Of a stretch of 64,000 nucleotides of DNA, positions 17,644 through 28,042 are shown piece by piece. Within the stretch, counting starts at the first letter, position 1. Each line of letters opens with the position of its first letter. The DNA comes from Comamonadaceae bacterium (GTDB taxonomy: Bacteria > Pseudomonadota > Gammaproteobacteria > Burkholderiales > Burkholderiaceae_C). The notes under the pieces are model-generated. The model was not told the DNA's origin. It did no database searches and saw only the letters and a program-made list of their open reading frames with translations. The translations under genes and the position numbers were made by a program. The DNA lies in assembly GCA_947448735.1 (NCBI GenBank), contig CANFOS010000010.1, positions 1 to 64,000 of the forward strand, in the 5' to 3' direction.

Positions 17644-19413
17644 TTGAACAAACCCTCACCTGCCATCATTGCCCAGTCCGCCGTACGCCGCTTGCCCCGG
17701 CTGGCGCTGTGGCTGTTTTGCCTGGCCTATGTGCTGCCAGGTTTTTTTGGCCGTGCGCCCTGGAAAAACGACGACATTGCCGCCTTCGGCGTGATGCATG
17801 ACTTGGCATCGAACGCCAGCGACTGGCTCGCGCCGCAGTTTCTGGGCACAGCCAATGGCTTTGACGCGCTGGTGCCCTACTGGTTGGGAGCGCTCGCCAT
17901 CAAAGGCCTGCCTTTTTTGGACCCGGCTTTTGCCGTACGCATTCCTTTCATCTTGCTGCTGGCATTGAGTCTGCTGGCGACCTGGTACGCCACTTACCAT
18001 TTGGCACAAAGCCCACAAGCCCAGCCGGTGGCCTTTGCCTTCGGGGGTGAAGCCAACCCCGCCGACTATGCCCGTGCGGTAGCTGACGCAGGTGTGCTGG
18101 CGCTGATCGCCAGTCTGGGACTGGCACAGCTGTCGCACGAGACCACGCCCGCGCTGGCGCAACTGGGCTTTACCGCGTTGCTGTTTTACGCCATGGCCGC
18201 CAGGCCATACCGCCGTGCAAACACCGTCATGGGTTCTTCATTCGTCCTTTTGGTCGGCTTGACGGGACTTGCGCTGAGCGGCGCACCCACGCTGGCTGTG
18301 CTGCTGGGCCTTGGCGGGGCGCTGGTGGAATGGACCCACGCGCGCTGGGGCAGCAGCAGCGCAAAAGACACGGATAAACACACCGCTCAAGAGGGCTCGA
18401 TGCCATGGGTGTTGCTGATCGTCGGCATCACCACGTTTGTGGCCTGGCTTGCCTTTATGCTGGACCTGTGGCGCTGGCGCATTCATCTGCCGGGCACAGG
18501 TGGGCATAACGCGTTAAGCGATTGGCGCAAGCTGGGCCGCCTGCTGCTGTGGTTTACCTGGCCCGCCTGGCCACTGGCACTGTGGACGCTGTGGCGCTGG
18601 CGCAGGCAACTGGCCAGTCGCCATGTTGCACTGCCCCTGTGGTTTGCAGCCATGCCATTGCTGGCCACCTTGACAACACCCGGTGCTGACCGAAGCCTGC
18701 TTCTGAGCTTGCCGCCCCTTGCGACGCTGGCAGCCTTTGCGCTTCCTACGCTCAAGCGCAGCGTTGCCTCGCTGGTGGACTGGTTCACATTGCTGTTTTT
18801 TACCAGTTGCGGCATCATCATTTGGGTCGTCTGGATAGCCATGCAAACCGGTGTGCCACGCCAACCCGCCGCCAATGTGGCCAAGCTGGCACCGGGGTTT
18901 GAACCGAGTTTTTCATGGCTGGCGTTTTTAATCGCCGGCGCGGCGACGCTGGCTTGGGCCTGGCTGGTCAAGTGGCGGGCCGGCAGGCACCGGGCGGCGG
19001 TCTGGAAGTCACTGGTGCTACCGGCTGGTGGTGCAACGCTTTGCTGGCTGCTCCTGATGACTCTGTGGCTGCCGCTGCTGGACCACGCCCGCAGCTATGC
19101 ACCCCTGTCGCGCGAGGTGGCCAAACTGGTGGGCAGCAACTCCTGCGTTGAAATTTACGGTGTCAGCACCGCGCAGGCAGCTGCATTGCGCTACCACGGG
19201 CAGCTCAAGCTGCAACGGGCAACACCAAGGCCTGTGTGCCCCTATCTGTTGGTCGAGGCTACCTTTCAGTCCACTTTGGGAGGCACGGTTCATTTGCCTG
19301 ACTGGGTGTTGGTGACCACGGTGCGCCGTCCGGCCGACAGAAATGAAAATGTCCTTCTCTACAAAAGGTCAGACGATAAAGCCAACAAATCCAGCGGGCC
19401 GCTCGCTCCGTGA
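17644..19413 (+). CDS. ArnT/GT39-like integral membrane glycosyltransferase
   Basis: 589 residues from a TTG at 17644. It has an N-terminal membrane helix followed by APWKNDDIAAFG, which holds the acidic residues of the GT-C first periplasmic loop, then about ten more hydrophobic segments and a small C-terminal soluble domain ending RPADRNENVLLYKRSDD. GT-C enzymes of this group use polyprenyl-phosphate sugars to modify lipid A or proteins at the periplasmic face. The substrate is not readable. It overlaps the MATE gene by four bases, so both are probably co-expressed. Confidence 0.8.
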   Translation: MNKPSPAIIAQSAVRRLPRLALWLFCLAYVLPGFFGRAPWKNDDIAAFGVMHDLASNASDWLAPQFLGTANGFDALVPYWLGALAIKGLPFLDPAFAVRIPFILLLALSLLATWYATYHLAQSPQAQPVAFAFGGEANPADYARAVADAGVLALIASLGLAQLSHETTPALAQLGFTALLFYAMAARPYRRANTVMGSSFVLLVGLTGLALSGAPTLAVLLGLGGALVEWTHARWGSSSAKDTDKHTAQEGSMPWVLLIVGITTFVAWLAFMLDLWRWRIHLPGTGGHNALSDWRKLGRLLLWFTWPAWPLALWTLWRWRRQLASRHVALPLWFAAMPLLATLTTPGADRSLLLSLPPLATLAAFALPTLKRSVASLVDWFTLLFFTSCGIIIWVVWIAMQTGVPRQPAANVAKLAPGFEPSFSWLAFLIAGAATLAWAWLVKWRAGRHRAAVWKSLVLPAGGATLCWLLLMTLWLPLLDHARSYAPLSREVAKLVGSNSCVEIYGVSTAQAAALRYHGQLKLQRATPRPVCPYLLVEATFQSTLGGTVHLPDWVLVTTVRRPADRNENVLLYKRSDDKANKSSGPLAP

Positions 19414-20777
19414 GCGAGCTGAGGGTGATTGTCCGGCACGCTGGCACAGTGCTTGTGGGTCAGCTTGCCGTGATGGCCTTTGGTGTGGCCGACACCATGA
19501 TTGCCGGACGCTACAGCGACACCGCCCTTGCGGCCCTGTCGGTGGGCTCAGCCATTTACATCAGCGTGTATGTAGGCTTGATTGGCATTGTGCAGGCGCT
19601 GCTGCCCATATGGGCTGAAATGCTGGGCGCTGGCAAGAAAGCAGCCATTGGGCGATCACTCCGCCAAAGCCTGTACCTGTGCGTTTTCATCACGCTGGCA
19701 GGTATGGCAGCGCTGCTGTTTCCAGGGGCTTTGCTGCGCTGGGCGAAGGTACCGGCCAGCATGCTGGTGGAAGTTCAAAATTACTTAACAGTGTTGGCAT
19801 TCGCTTTTGCGCCATCGATCTTGTTTCGCCTTTACAGCACCTTCAGCCAGTCGCTTGGCAAGCCGCTGCTGGTGACATGGCTACAGGTGGGTGCGCTGGC
19901 TGTCAAGATTCCGCTGTCGATCTGGCTGGTAGCTGGCGGGGCCGGCGTAGAGCCCATGGGGGCAGTCGGCTGCGCATGGGCCACGCTGGTTGTCAATTAC
20001 CTGCTGGTCCTGCTGGCGTTTGTGATGCTGCGTACCCAGCCGCCTTACCATGGCTTTGAACTATGGCGGCCAATGGAACGACCCGATTGGACAACCATTG
20101 GCCACTTTGCCCGGCTCGGGCTTCCAGGTGGGCTGGCTTATTTGGTGGAAGTGACATCGTTCACCCTCATGGCATTGTTCATCGCAAGGCTGGGCATTGA
20201 AGCGTCAGCCGGCCACCAGATTGCGGCCAGCATGGCCGCCGTTTTGTACATGATGCCGTTGTCGATGGCCATTGCCTGTAGCGCAAGAGTGTCGTTTTGG
20301 CTAGGTGCAGGCAAGCCAGAATCAGCCAAACGCGTGGTGATCCTGGGGTTAAAGCTCACAGCCGCGGTTTCAATCACGCTAGCGGTTTCACTTTTGACAG
20401 CCAACAGCTACGTTGCCAGTCTTTATTCCAGCAATCCGGCCATCATCACGATCGCGGCATCCTTACTGGGATGGGTCGCTTTTTATCACCTGGCCGACAG
20501 CGTGCAAGCCGTGTGTGCATTTTTGTTGCGCAGCTACGGCGTCACGGTTGCCCCGTTGGTGCTTTACGGCGTGCTGCTGTGGGGCCTGGGTTTGTATGGT
20601 GGCTACCAGCTGACGTATCAAGGCATTGCAGGCTTTGCAGCGCGGCCCCAGCCAGCCAGTTTTTGGACCGTCAGCACCATTGCACTGGGGCTGGTGGCCT
20701 TGGGGTTTTTAGGCTTACTCTGGCGTGCAGTCAGTCAAAGTCAGGGTGCAAGCCAGGCAAAAACTCAAAGCGCCTGA
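19410..20777 (+). CDS. MATE family multidrug/metabolite exporter
   Basis: 455 residues from a GTG at 19410 (GTGA overlap with the previous stop). It has twelve predicted membrane helices in two pseudo-repeats, with typical MATE segments AFGVADTMIAGRYSDTALAA near the N-terminus and GLPGGLAYLVEVTSFTLMA at the start of the second half. It is a cation-coupled exporter of the inner membrane, nearer NorM than DinF by general appearance. Its last 13 bases overlap the 3' end of the convergent phoR gene. Confidence 0.9.
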   Translation: MSELRVIVRHAGTVLVGQLAVMAFGVADTMIAGRYSDTALAALSVGSAIYISVYVGLIGIVQALLPIWAEMLGAGKKAAIGRSLRQSLYLCVFITLAGMAALLFPGALLRWAKVPASMLVEVQNYLTVLAFAFAPSILFRLYSTFSQSLGKPLLVTWLQVGALAVKIPLSIWLVAGGAGVEPMGAVGCAWATLVVNYLLVLLAFVMLRTQPPYHGFELWRPMERPDWTTIGHFARLGLPGGLAYLVEVTSFTLMALFIARLGIEASAGHQIAASMAAVLYMMPLSMAIACSARVSFWLGAGKPESAKRVVILGLKLTAAVSITLAVSLLTANSYVASLYSSNPAIITIAASLLGWVAFYHLADSVQAVCAFLLRSYGVTVAPLVLYGVLLWGLGLYGGYQLTYQGIAGFAARPQPASFWTVSTIALGLVALGFLGLLWRAVSQSQGASQAKTQSA

Positions 20778-22108
20778 CTGCTGCGCACCCGCGCCGGCGG
20801 AAACACCATGGTGAACACAGATCCTTGCCCCAGCACGCTTTCAATTTGCAGCTCTGCGCCATGGCGCTGCGACACATGCTTGACGATGGCCAGGCCCAGA
20901 CCCGTACCACCCGTCTCGCGCGACCTGCTTCGGTCTACCCGATAAAACCGTTCGGTCAGCCGGGGCAGATGCTCAGGCGCAATACCGGCTCCACTGTCTT
21001 TGACCGAGAACCGTCCACGTCCATCGTCAAGCACTGTCCAGCTGACGTGAATCACACCCGCGACGGGCGTGTAGCGCACGGCGTTGGTCACCAGGTTGGA
21101 CATGGCGCTGTAAAGCTCGCTTTGCGCGCCAGCGATGTCGCTGGCTGGGCCTGCATCAAAAACAAGGTTGTGACCGTTCGGGGTCAGTAAAGCCGACATC
21201 GCGCGGGCTTCCTGCTCGCATTGCGCCATCAAGCTCTGGGTAGTCACCCAGTCATTGCCGCCAGGCTGAGGGCTGCCTTCAAGGCGCGACAGGGTCAGCA
21301 GGTCGTTCACCAGCGTTTGCATGCGTTGAGACTGCTGCGCCATCAGCGTCAGATAGCGTTCGCGTTCGGGTTGTTTCAGGGGCAGTGTTTGCAAAGTCTC
21401 GATAAAACCCGACAACACTGTCAGGGGGGTGCGAATCTCATGCGACACATTGGCGACAAAGTCGCGCCGCATCGCCTCGGCCAGTTCCACGGCAGTGATG
21501 TCGCGCGACAGCAGCAGTTTGCGGTCGGCCCCATAAGCATGTGCGTGTACCGACAGATTCACTGGTCGCCCCGGCGTGCTGCCACTGCCTGGTATCGACA
21601 CATCATGCGAGAAGTCATTACTCGCCATATAGGCCTTGAACGCAGGCGCCCTCACCAAGTTGGTCACATGCTGAAGTACATCGCGCCGGGCATCAAGACC
21701 AAAGTGCTGCGTGGCCATCTGGTTGCACCATTCAATGCGGTCTTGGGCATCGAGCAACACCACTCCGCTGGGAGATGCCTGCATGGCCGCCAGAAATTCA
21801 TCCAGCCGCAATTGCCCTTCTTGCAGCATGCGATCCCGCTTGACCAGCAATCTGCTCACACGGTCAGTTGCCAGGCCCCATACACCAGGCAGCGTGGGTA
21901 TGGCATCGGTGGCGGTGCCGTTTGACTCGTTACCGAGTTCGTGGCGTAGCCAGGTCAAAAACCGGCCGGCACGCAGGCTGTCCAGTGTCAGCCACCAAAG
22001 CACAGCGATCAGGCCCCCCACCACCAGACCATCTGTGGATGCGACCCAATACCCCACGCCATTGCCAACCATCACGAAAACCAGAAACAAAAACCAGCGA
22101 TTGATCAT
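20765..22108 (-). CDS. phoR: Phosphate regulon sensor histidine kinase PhoR
   Basis: 447 residues. Two N-terminal membrane helices are followed by a PAS domain (EFLAAMQASPSGVVLLDAQDRIEWCN) and the dimerisation/phosphoacceptor box with His223 in NVSHEIRTPL. The ATP-binding domain has NAVRYTP (N box), VKDSGAGIAPEHLPRLTERFYR (G1/F box) and GGTGLGLAIVKH (G2). It phosphorylates PhoB when phosphate is low. It overlaps phoB by four bases (ATGA) and is the last gene of the pst-pho operon. Confidence 0.96.
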   Translation of the reverse strand: MINRWFLFLVFVMVGNGVGYWVASTDGLVVGGLIAVLWWLTLDSLRAGRFLTWLRHELGNESNGTATDAIPTLPGVWGLATDRVSRLLVKRDRMLQEGQLRLDEFLAAMQASPSGVVLLDAQDRIEWCNQMATQHFGLDARRDVLQHVTNLVRAPAFKAYMASNDFSHDVSIPGSGSTPGRPVNLSVHAHAYGADRKLLLSRDITAVELAEAMRRDFVANVSHEIRTPLTVLSGFIETLQTLPLKQPERERYLTLMAQQSQRMQTLVNDLLTLSRLEGSPQPGGNDWVTTQSLMAQCEQEARAMSALLTPNGHNLVFDAGPASDIAGAQSELYSAMSNLVTNAVRYTPVAGVIHVSWTVLDDGRGRFSVKDSGAGIAPEHLPRLTERFYRVDRSRSRETGGTGLGLAIVKHVSQRHGAELQIESVLGQGSVFTMVFPPARVRSSQAL

Positions 22109-22821
22109 CTACCAGATTGTGCCTCAGGGCTTGCTGCCATGGCGGTCAGTCTGTAGCCTGACCCACGTACGGTTTCCACCATCGCACCGGCCGCGCCAAG
22201 TGCTTCCCTCAAGCGTTTGACATGAACATCAACCGTACGCTCTTCAATGAAAACATGGTCTCCCCAGACTTTGTCCAGTAAAGAGCTTCTGCTGTGAACG
22301 CGTTCCACATGTTTCATGAAATAGTGAAGGAGCTTGAACTCGGTCGGGCCCAGTCTGAGGTCCTGATTCTTAAAAGAAATGCGGTGCGTGTCGGGGTCCA
22401 GTACCAGGTCGCCAACCGCTACAACGTCGCTTGACGAAGCAGGTGCACGCCGGCGCAGCACCGCACGAATGCGGGCCAGCATTTCCTGTGTAGAAAACGG
22501 CTTGGTGATGTAGTCGTCAGCACCGGCGTCCAGACCTGCCACCCGGTCGGGCTCGTCGCCACGCGCAGTCAACATCAAGATCGGAATATTTTGAGTGCGT
22601 TCCTGTTTGCGCCACTGGCGTGCCAAAGACAGGCCACTTTGCCCAGGCAGCATCCAGTCCAGCAAAATGGCGTCAGGCAGAGCTGCGTCCAGCTCTCGCT
22701 GCGCCGTCACACTGTCTTGCGCCACCACGGCATGAAAGCCGCCGTGCTGCAAGTTGACGACAATCAGTTCAGCGATAGCCGGTTCGTCTTCCACCACCAA
22801 AATTCGGGGCTTGTGCTTCAT
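22105..22821 (-). CDS. phoB: Phosphate regulon response regulator PhoB
   Basis: 238 residues. The receiver domain has acidic pocket residues E11 and D12, phosphoacceptor D55 in LLDWMLPG, T in LMLTARG and K in ITKPFS. The OmpR-type winged helix has LGPTEFKLLHYFM and RTVDVHVKRLREAL. It binds Pho boxes such as those found here in front of pstS and the fasciclin gene. It is 13 bases downstream of phoU. Confidence 0.96.
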   Translation of the reverse strand: MKHKPRILVVEDEPAIAELIVVNLQHGGFHAVVAQDSVTAQRELDAALPDAILLDWMLPGQSGLSLARQWRKQERTQNIPILMLTARGDEPDRVAGLDAGADDYITKPFSTQEMLARIRAVLRRRAPASSSDVVAVGDLVLDPDTHRISFKNQDLRLGPTEFKLLHYFMKHVERVHSRSSLLDKVWGDHVFIEERTVDVHVKRLREALGAAGAMVETVRGSGYRLTAMAASPEAQSGR

Positions 22822-22834
22822 TTGCTTTGGTCGC

Positions 22835-23536
22835 TCAGTTCACTGTGGACTCAATTTGTGCCATCGGCGTATGCCGGACATCTTCACCCTTGACGATATA
22901 GATGATGAATTCCGCAATATTTTTGGCATGGTCACCAATGCGTTCGATGGCCTTGGCGACAAAAAGCAGGTCCAGACTGGGCGAAATGGTGCGCGGGTCT
23001 TCCATCATGTAGGTGATGAGCTTGCGCACAAACCCATCGAATTCCTGGTCGATCTCATCGTCTTCCTTGAGGATTGACAAAGCAACCGATGTGTCCAAGC
23101 GAGCGAAAGCATCCAGCGCTTTTCGCAACAAGCCTGAGGCCAGCTCAGCGGCAACGCGCAGGTCAGACGACGGGATGGCACGAGCCGAACCACTTTCAAT
23201 GATCGATTTGACCATTCGGGCGATTTTTTCGGCCTCGTCTCCAGCACGCTCGAGGTTAGCAGTGGTTTTTGAAATCGCTATCAGCAAACGAAGGTCTCGG
23301 GCTGTGGGCTGACGGCGCGCAATGATGGACGACAGTTCGCGGTCAATATCAACTTCCATGGCGTTGACGCGCGCTTCGGCCTCGATAACCTGATTCGCGC
23401 TTTCAGTGCTGAACTGCGACAAAGCAAAAATTGCCAGGCGAATCTGTGACTCCACCAGACCGCCAAGCTCCATCACGCGCGAGGAAACGCCGTTCAGCTC
23501 ACTGTCGAATTGGCTGGATAAATGTTTATCGGGCAT
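22835..23536 (-). CDS. phoU: Phosphate transport/regulation protein PhoU
   Basis: 233 residues forming two three-helix repeats. The acidic E/DxxxD metal-binding motifs appear in NLERAGDEAEKIAR and AIERIGDHAKNIAE. PhoU connects the Pst transporter with PhoR and keeps PhoR inactive when phosphate is plentiful. It lies 28 bases after pstB and before phoB on the same strand. Confidence 0.97.
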   Translation of the reverse strand: MPDKHLSSQFDSELNGVSSRVMELGGLVESQIRLAIFALSQFSTESANQVIEAEARVNAMEVDIDRELSSIIARRQPTARDLRLLIAISKTTANLERAGDEAEKIARMVKSIIESGSARAIPSSDLRVAAELASGLLRKALDAFARLDTSVALSILKEDDEIDQEFDGFVRKLITYMMEDPRTISPSLDLLFVAKAIERIGDHAKNIAEFIIYIVKGEDVRHTPMAQIESTVN

Positions 23537-23564
23537 ACATTCTTTCTATTTGCTGATTCAGGGA

Positions 23565-24344
23565 TTAGCCGAAACGGCCTGTGATGTAGTCTTCGGTCTC
23601 TTTGCGTTTGGGCTTGAAGAACAACTCTTCTGTCACGCCAAACTCCACCAGGTCGCCCAGGTACATATAGGCGGTGTAATCGCTGCAACGCGCGGCCTGT
23701 TGCATGTTGTGCGTCACGATCACGACCGTGTAGTCGTTCTTGAGCTCCGTGATCAAATCTTCAACTTTGGCTGTCGAGATCGGATCCAGCGCCGAGCAAG
23801 GTTCGTCCAGCAACAGAACTTCAGGCTTGATCGCAATGCCTCGGGCAATACACAGCCGCTGCTGCTGCCCGCCTGACAGGCTCGAACCGTTCTGGTTCAG
23901 TTTGTCCTTGACCTCACCCCACAGCGCTGCCTTGCGAAGTGCCCACTCCACCCGTTCGTCCATATCGGTACTGCTCAAATTTTCAAACAATTTGACGCCA
24001 AAAGAAATATTGTCATAAATCGACATTGGAAACGGCGTGGGCTTTTGAAACACCATTCCAACTTTGGAACGAATCAAAGCCACGTCTTTTTTAGATGTGA
24101 GCAGGTTTTCACCTTCAAACATGATTTCGCCCTCGGCGCGCTGTTCAGGATACAGCTCGTACATGCGATTGAAAATCCGCAACAAGGTGGATTTTCCACA
24201 GCCCGACGGGCCAATAAAGGCGGTCACTTTTTTCTCTGGAATTTCAAGATTGATGTTTTTAAGGGCGTGAAATTTGCCATAGTAAAAGTCCAGATTCTTG
24301 ACCGAAATCTTGGCCGCCGGCGTTGGGTTCATAGTTGCTTGCAT
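23565..24344 (-). CDS. pstB: Phosphate ABC transporter ATP-binding protein PstB
   Basis: 259 residues; ATG at 24344 with GGAAAG upstream. Walker [13 protein letters not shown], the signature [14 protein letters not shown], Walker [14 protein letters not shown], and the H-loop [30 protein letters not shown], which is specific to PstB. The protein energises phosphate uptake through PstA and PstC. Confidence 0.98.
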   Translation of the reverse strand: MQATMNPTPAAKISVKNLDFYYGKFHALKNINLEIPEKKVTAFIGPSGCGKSTLLRIFNRMYELYPEQRAEGEIMFEGENLLTSKKDVALIRSKVGMVFQKPTPFPMSIYDNISFGVKLFENLSSTDMDERVEWALRKAALWGEVKDKLNQNGSSLSGGQQQRLCIARGIAIKPEVLLLDEPCSALDPISTAKVEDLITELKNDYTVVIVTHNMQQAARCSDYTAYMYLGDLVEFGVTEELFFKPKRKETEDYITGRFG

Positions 24345-24377
24345 TGATCGCTTTCCGTTGATGTTGACGGTTATCCG

Positions 24378-25238
24378 TCAGTTCTTGCTGCGTGTCAAAA
24401 CACGCGCCAGGATGTTCAGGCCAAGTACCGCGACCGTGATCAGAAACACGCCCGCCCATGCCAGTTGTTGCCAGTTTTCGTAAGGACTCATGGCGAATTT
24501 AAAGATGGTGACCGGCAGACTGGCCATCGGCTGGCTCAGGTCAGATGTCCAGAACTGGTTGTTCAGCGCCGTAAACAACAAAGGCGCTGTTTCGCCTGCA
24601 ATCCTGGCAACCGCCAGCAAAACACCTGTGACAACGCCGGAACGCGCAGCTTTCAATGTGATGCTGATGATCACTTTCCATTTGGGTGCGCCCAGCGCGT
24701 AGGCAGCCTCGCGCAAACCAGCCGATACCAGTTGCAGCATGTTTTCGGTCGTCCTGATTACCACCGGAATAACGATCAGCGCCAACGCCATCACCCCTGC
24801 CCAGCCTGAAAACGATTTGAAACGCGAGACCACAACGGCATAAACGAACAGTCCGATCACAATGGAGGGCGCAGACAACAAAATGTCGTTGACGAACCGC
24901 GTCACAGAAGCGAGCCATCCCTTGGTGTCGTATTCAGCCAGATAAATGCCCGCCATGATGCCGATGGGCGTACCCACGAAGGTGGCCAGTAGCACCATCA
25001 AAATCGAGCCATAAATGGCGTTGGCAATGCCGCCCGGGTCGTTCGGTGCAGGCGTCATCTGGGTAAATGTGGCGATTGAAATTCCCCCCAGGCCCAGCCT
25101 GACGGTTTCCCACAAAATCCAAAATAGCCAAAACAGACCGAACGACATGGCTGCAAGCGAAAGAACCAAAGCGATCTGGTTGGTGCGCTTGCGCCGTGCG
25201 AATTTTGCAAGTCGCGGGTCTTTCATCACGGCGCTCAT
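24378..25238 (-). CDS. pstA: Phosphate ABC transporter permease PstA
   Basis: 286 residues with six predicted membrane helices and the EAA loop [22 protein letters not shown] that contacts PstB. The start codon overlaps the pstC stop (ATGA), so the two permease subunits are coupled. It forms the transmembrane channel with PstC. Confidence 0.97.
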   Translation of the reverse strand: MSAVMKDPRLAKFARRKRTNQIALVLSLAAMSFGLFWLFWILWETVRLGLGGISIATFTQMTPAPNDPGGIANAIYGSILMVLLATFVGTPIGIMAGIYLAEYDTKGWLASVTRFVNDILLSAPSIVIGLFVYAVVVSRFKSFSGWAGVMALALIVIPVVIRTTENMLQLVSAGLREAAYALGAPKWKVIISITLKAARSGVVTGVLLAVARIAGETAPLLFTALNNQFWTSDLSQPMASLPVTIFKFAMSPYENWQQLAWAGVFLITVAVLGLNILARVLTRSKN

Positions 25239-26266
25239 GTTTTTTCTCCTTCGCCTTTTTGCAATTGTGCAAGCATCAGCTTGGACAAAGCCAGCACGAC
25301 AAAGGTGATGAAAAAGAGCACAAGTCCCAGATAAATCAGTGCCGCTTGGTGCAGGCCCTCTGCAGCCTCGGCAAATTCGTTTGCCAGTGCTGAGGTGATG
25401 CTGTTGGCCGCCTGAAACAGGCTGAGCGAGTCAAGCTGGTTGAAATTGCCAATCACAAAAGTGATGGCCATGGTCTCACCCAGTGCACGACCCAAACCCA
25501 ACATAATGCCGCCAACCACACCCGCTTTCGTATACGGCAACACCACCTTGAAAACAACTTCCCAGGTGGTAGAACCCAGCGCGTAGGCAGATTCTTTGAG
25601 CATCACCGGGGTGACATCAAAGACGTCACGCATCACGGATGCAATGAATGGAATGATCATGATGGCCAGAATAATGCCGGCCGACAAAATACCAATGCCC
25701 ACAGGCGGACCAGAGACCAGCGCACCCAGGTACGGGACCGAGCCGAACGCGTTTTGAAGTGGCTGCTGGACATAAGTCGCCAGAATGGGGCCAAACACCA
25801 GCAAGCCCCACATACCGTAAACAATCGACGGCACGGCGGCCAAAAGCTCAATGGCAGTGCCCAAGGGCCTTTTCAACCATGCAGGCGACAGTTCCGTCAA
25901 AAACAGGGCAATGCCAAAGCTGACCGGCACCGCAATCACCAAAGCAATCAGCGATGTCGCCAGCGTGCCGTAGATCATGACCAGACCGCCGTACTCGTTC
26001 TTCACCGGGTCCCAAGTGGTGCTGGTCAAAAACCCGAGACCGTATTTGCTGATAGCCGGCCAAGCACCCGCGACCAGCGACAGCAAAATGCCAACCAGCA
26101 ACAAGAGCGTTAGCCAGGCGGCACCTTTGGCAGCCCAGCCAAAAATCTGGTCTGCCCAAGGGCTTCTGCGTACTGTGTTTTCAGGCGGTGGATTGGTCAT
26201 GTGGCGAAGGCCCGTCTTGGACGATGCGTCAAAGGTAGTCGTGTTGGCAGATAAAGTTGAAGACAC
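25235..26266 (-). CDS. pstC: Phosphate ABC transporter permease PstC
   Basis: 343 residues from a GTG at 26266, chosen because AAAGG lies six bases upstream; the alternative ATG at 26200 has a poorer site. It has six or more membrane helices and the EAA loop [25 protein letters not shown]. The N-terminal tail before the first helix is about 55 residues, with a proline-rich [13 protein letters not shown]. It lies 62 bases downstream of pstS. Confidence 0.96.
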   Translation of the reverse strand: MSSTLSANTTTFDASSKTGLRHMTNPPPENTVRRSPWADQIFGWAAKGAAWLTLLLLVGILLSLVAGAWPAISKYGLGFLTSTTWDPVKNEYGGLVMIYGTLATSLIALVIAVPVSFGIALFLTELSPAWLKRPLGTAIELLAAVPSIVYGMWGLLVFGPILATYVQQPLQNAFGSVPYLGALVSGPPVGIGILSAGIILAIMIIPFIASVMRDVFDVTPVMLKESAYALGSTTWEVVFKVVLPYTKAGVVGGIMLGLGRALGETMAITFVIGNFNQLDSLSLFQAANSITSALANEFAEAAEGLHQAALIYLGLVLFFITFVVLALSKLMLAQLQKGEGEKT

Positions 26267-26328
26267 GTCAGGCCTTTGAAGTTTAATGATCTACTGCGCG
26301 GACTGAATGCATTGCAAATCAATCATGC

Positions 26329-27375
26329 TTACTTGAAGGCAACTGCTTTGCCTGATGCATCCTTGATTTCACCCCACGCTTTTTCAATGAAGGGCTTCAC
26401 ACTCGCGGGCATGGGCACATAGTCAAGCTCGTCAGCCGTTTTGTCGCCGCTTTTGTAAGCCCAGTCGAAAAACTTCAGCGATGCAGTTGCTTGACCAGGT
26501 TTGTCCTGCACTTTTTGCATCAGGATGAACGTAGCGCCGGTGATGGGCCAGGAATCCTTGCCGGGCTGCTCCGTCAGAATCTGGTAGAAGCTTTTGGACC
26601 ATTCAGCACCCGCAGCGGCAGCCTTGAAGGCGGTGTCGTCTGGCGAGACAAAGTTACCTGCCGCATTGCGCATCTGTGCAAATGTCATTTTATTTTGCTT
26701 GACGTAAGCGTATTCAACATAACCAATTGAATTGGGCAAACGGCCCACAAAAGCAGCAACACCTTCATTGCCCTTGCCGCCGGCACCAACTGGCCAGTTC
26801 ACCGCTGTGCCCTCGCCCACTTTGGTTTTCCACTCTGGGTTGACCTTGCTCAAATAGTTGGTGAAGATAAAGCTGGTGCCAGAGCCATCCGCACGGCGAA
26901 CTGGTGCGATGGACGCATCTGGCAAAGCTAGGCTAGGGTTCAGTGCCTTGATGGCGGGGTCAGTCCACTTGGTGATCTTGCCAAGGTAAATGTCACCCAG
27001 AATTTGTCCGCTCAGCTTGAGTTGGCCTGGGTTGATGCCCTTGATATTCACTACGGGGACCACGCCACCGATCACGGTAGGAAACTGAACCAGGCCTTTC
27101 TTTGCCAGCTCGTCGTCCTTCAAAGGCGCATCCGATGCCCCGAAATCCACGGTTTTTGCTTCGATCTGGCGCAGGCCAGCACCTGAACCCACCGACTGGT
27201 AATTGATTTTGACGCCCGTCGCCTTGTTGTAGTCAGCAGCCCACTTCGAATAAAGGGGTGCTGGAAAGCTGGCACCCGCACCCGTCACGTCCTGAGCCAT
27301 CGACAGCGCTGGGCAAGCAGCCACGCCAAAAGCAGTCATGGCGCCGATCAGGGGAAATTTGAAATTCAGTTTCAT
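26329..27375 (-). CDS. pstS: Phosphate-binding periplasmic protein PstS
   Basis: 348 residues from the ATG at 27375 (AAAGGT upstream). Signal peptide [24 protein letters not shown]. The mature start [21 protein letters not shown] and the binding residues in [17 protein letters not shown] and [10 protein letters not shown] are typical. It captures phosphate for PstCA. It is the first gene of pstSCAB-phoU-phoBR and has a Pho box about 50 bases upstream of its start. Confidence 0.98.
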   Translation of the reverse strand: MKLNFKFPLIGAMTAFGVAACPALSMAQDVTGAGASFPAPLYSKWAADYNKATGVKINYQSVGSGAGLRQIEAKTVDFGASDAPLKDDELAKKGLVQFPTVIGGVVPVVNIKGINPGQLKLSGQILGDIYLGKITKWTDPAIKALNPSLALPDASIAPVRRADGSGTSFIFTNYLSKVNPEWKTKVGEGTAVNWPVGAGGKGNEGVAAFVGRLPNSIGYVEYAYVKQNKMTFAQMRNAAGNFVSPDDTAFKAAAAGAEWSKSFYQILTEQPGKDSWPITGATFILMQKVQDKPGQATASLKFFDWAYKSGDKTADELDYVPMPASVKPFIEKAWGEIKDASGKAVAFK

Positions 27376-27426
27376 GGGTTTACCTTTGGAGTTGGTTGCA
27401 GATATGCACACACTGTAGAAAGCTTG

Positions 27427-27445
27427 TATGACAAAACCGTGACAG
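27427..27445 (-). promoter_or_regulatory. Pho box upstream of pstS
   Basis: On the minus strand CTGTCACGGTTTTGTCATA: two TGTCA half sites at an 11-base period, matching the PhoB consensus (CTGTCAT-A-A-CTGTCA type). It is placed about 50 bases before the pstS start, where a -35-replacing PhoB site is expected. Confidence 0.85.
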
Positions 27446-27466
27446 TCCAAGTGGCAGGACTTGACC

Positions 27467-27485
27467 CTGTCATATTTTTGTCACG
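27467..27485 (+). promoter_or_regulatory. Pho box upstream of the fasciclin-domain gene
   Basis: On the plus strand CTGTCATATTTTTGTCACG: TGTCA half sites at an 11-base period, pointing away from pstS and 45 bases before the fasciclin gene start. It is separate from the pstS box, so both divergent genes appear to have their own PhoB site. Confidence 0.8.
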
Positions 27486-27529
27486 CGGTTCTTTTACGCT
27501 TGCGAGGTTTTAATCAAGGAGTCTCCCGA

Positions 27530-28021
27530 ATGTCAACTTTCCACGCCAATCGCCGTTCCATTTTGCTTGCTGCGGCCATCGCCGTTTTGTCTGGCTACGC
27601 CACAGCGTCCGGACCGGTTTCCGTTGCCGACACGATGGCAGCCACAGCAGAACTGAGCACGCTCAGCAGTCTGGTCGCCAAAGCTGGACTGACAGACACG
27701 CTCAAGGGCACCGGTCCCTTCACCGTGTTTGCACCCACCAACGCGGCTTTTGCCAAGGTTCCCGCCAAAACCATGGATGAGCTGGCCAAGGATCCTGAAA
27801 AACTCAAGGCTGTGCTGACGTATCACGTCATCCCCGGCAAGGTCATGGCTGGCGATGTGAAGAACGGTAACGTCAAGACCGTCAACGGTGCCAACCTGGC
27901 ACTGTCCAAAGCCGGCGACTTCGTCACGGTCGAAGACGGTCTGGTTCAAAAAGCCGACGTTGCAGCAACCAACGGCGTGGTGCATGTCGTTGACAGCGTT
28001 TTTATTCCGCCCGCACGCTGA
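27530..28021 (+). CDS. Exported fasciclin (FAS1) domain protein
   Basis: 163 residues from the ATG at 27530, with AAGGAG nine bases upstream. A signal peptide (RRSILLAAAIAVLSGYATASG) precedes a single FAS1 domain with its two conserved boxes, TGPFTVFAPTNAAFAKVP and NGVVHVVDSVFIPP, and the YH motif in LTYHVIPGK. FAS1 domains mediate adhesion or bind small ligands outside the cytoplasm. The gene diverges from pstS and carries its own Pho box, so it is predicted to be induced by phosphate starvation. Confidence 0.9.
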   Translation: MSTFHANRRSILLAAAIAVLSGYATASGPVSVADTMAATAELSTLSSLVAKAGLTDTLKGTGPFTVFAPTNAAFAKVPAKTMDELAKDPEKLKAVLTYHVIPGKVMAGDVKNGNVKTVNGANLALSKAGDFVTVEDGLVQKADVAATNGVVHVVDSVFIPPAR

Positions 28022-28042
28022 TCCTTTCTCAATCTAGCCCTG

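Noticed and set aside
20297-21190. 297-codon plus-strand frame across the MATE/phoR junction
   Set aside because: It is out of frame with both real genes and its product resembles no protein family.
27427-27485. A single shared Pho box for pstS and the fasciclin gene
   Set aside because: Two separate 11-base-period sites in opposite orientation are visible, so one shared site is not needed.
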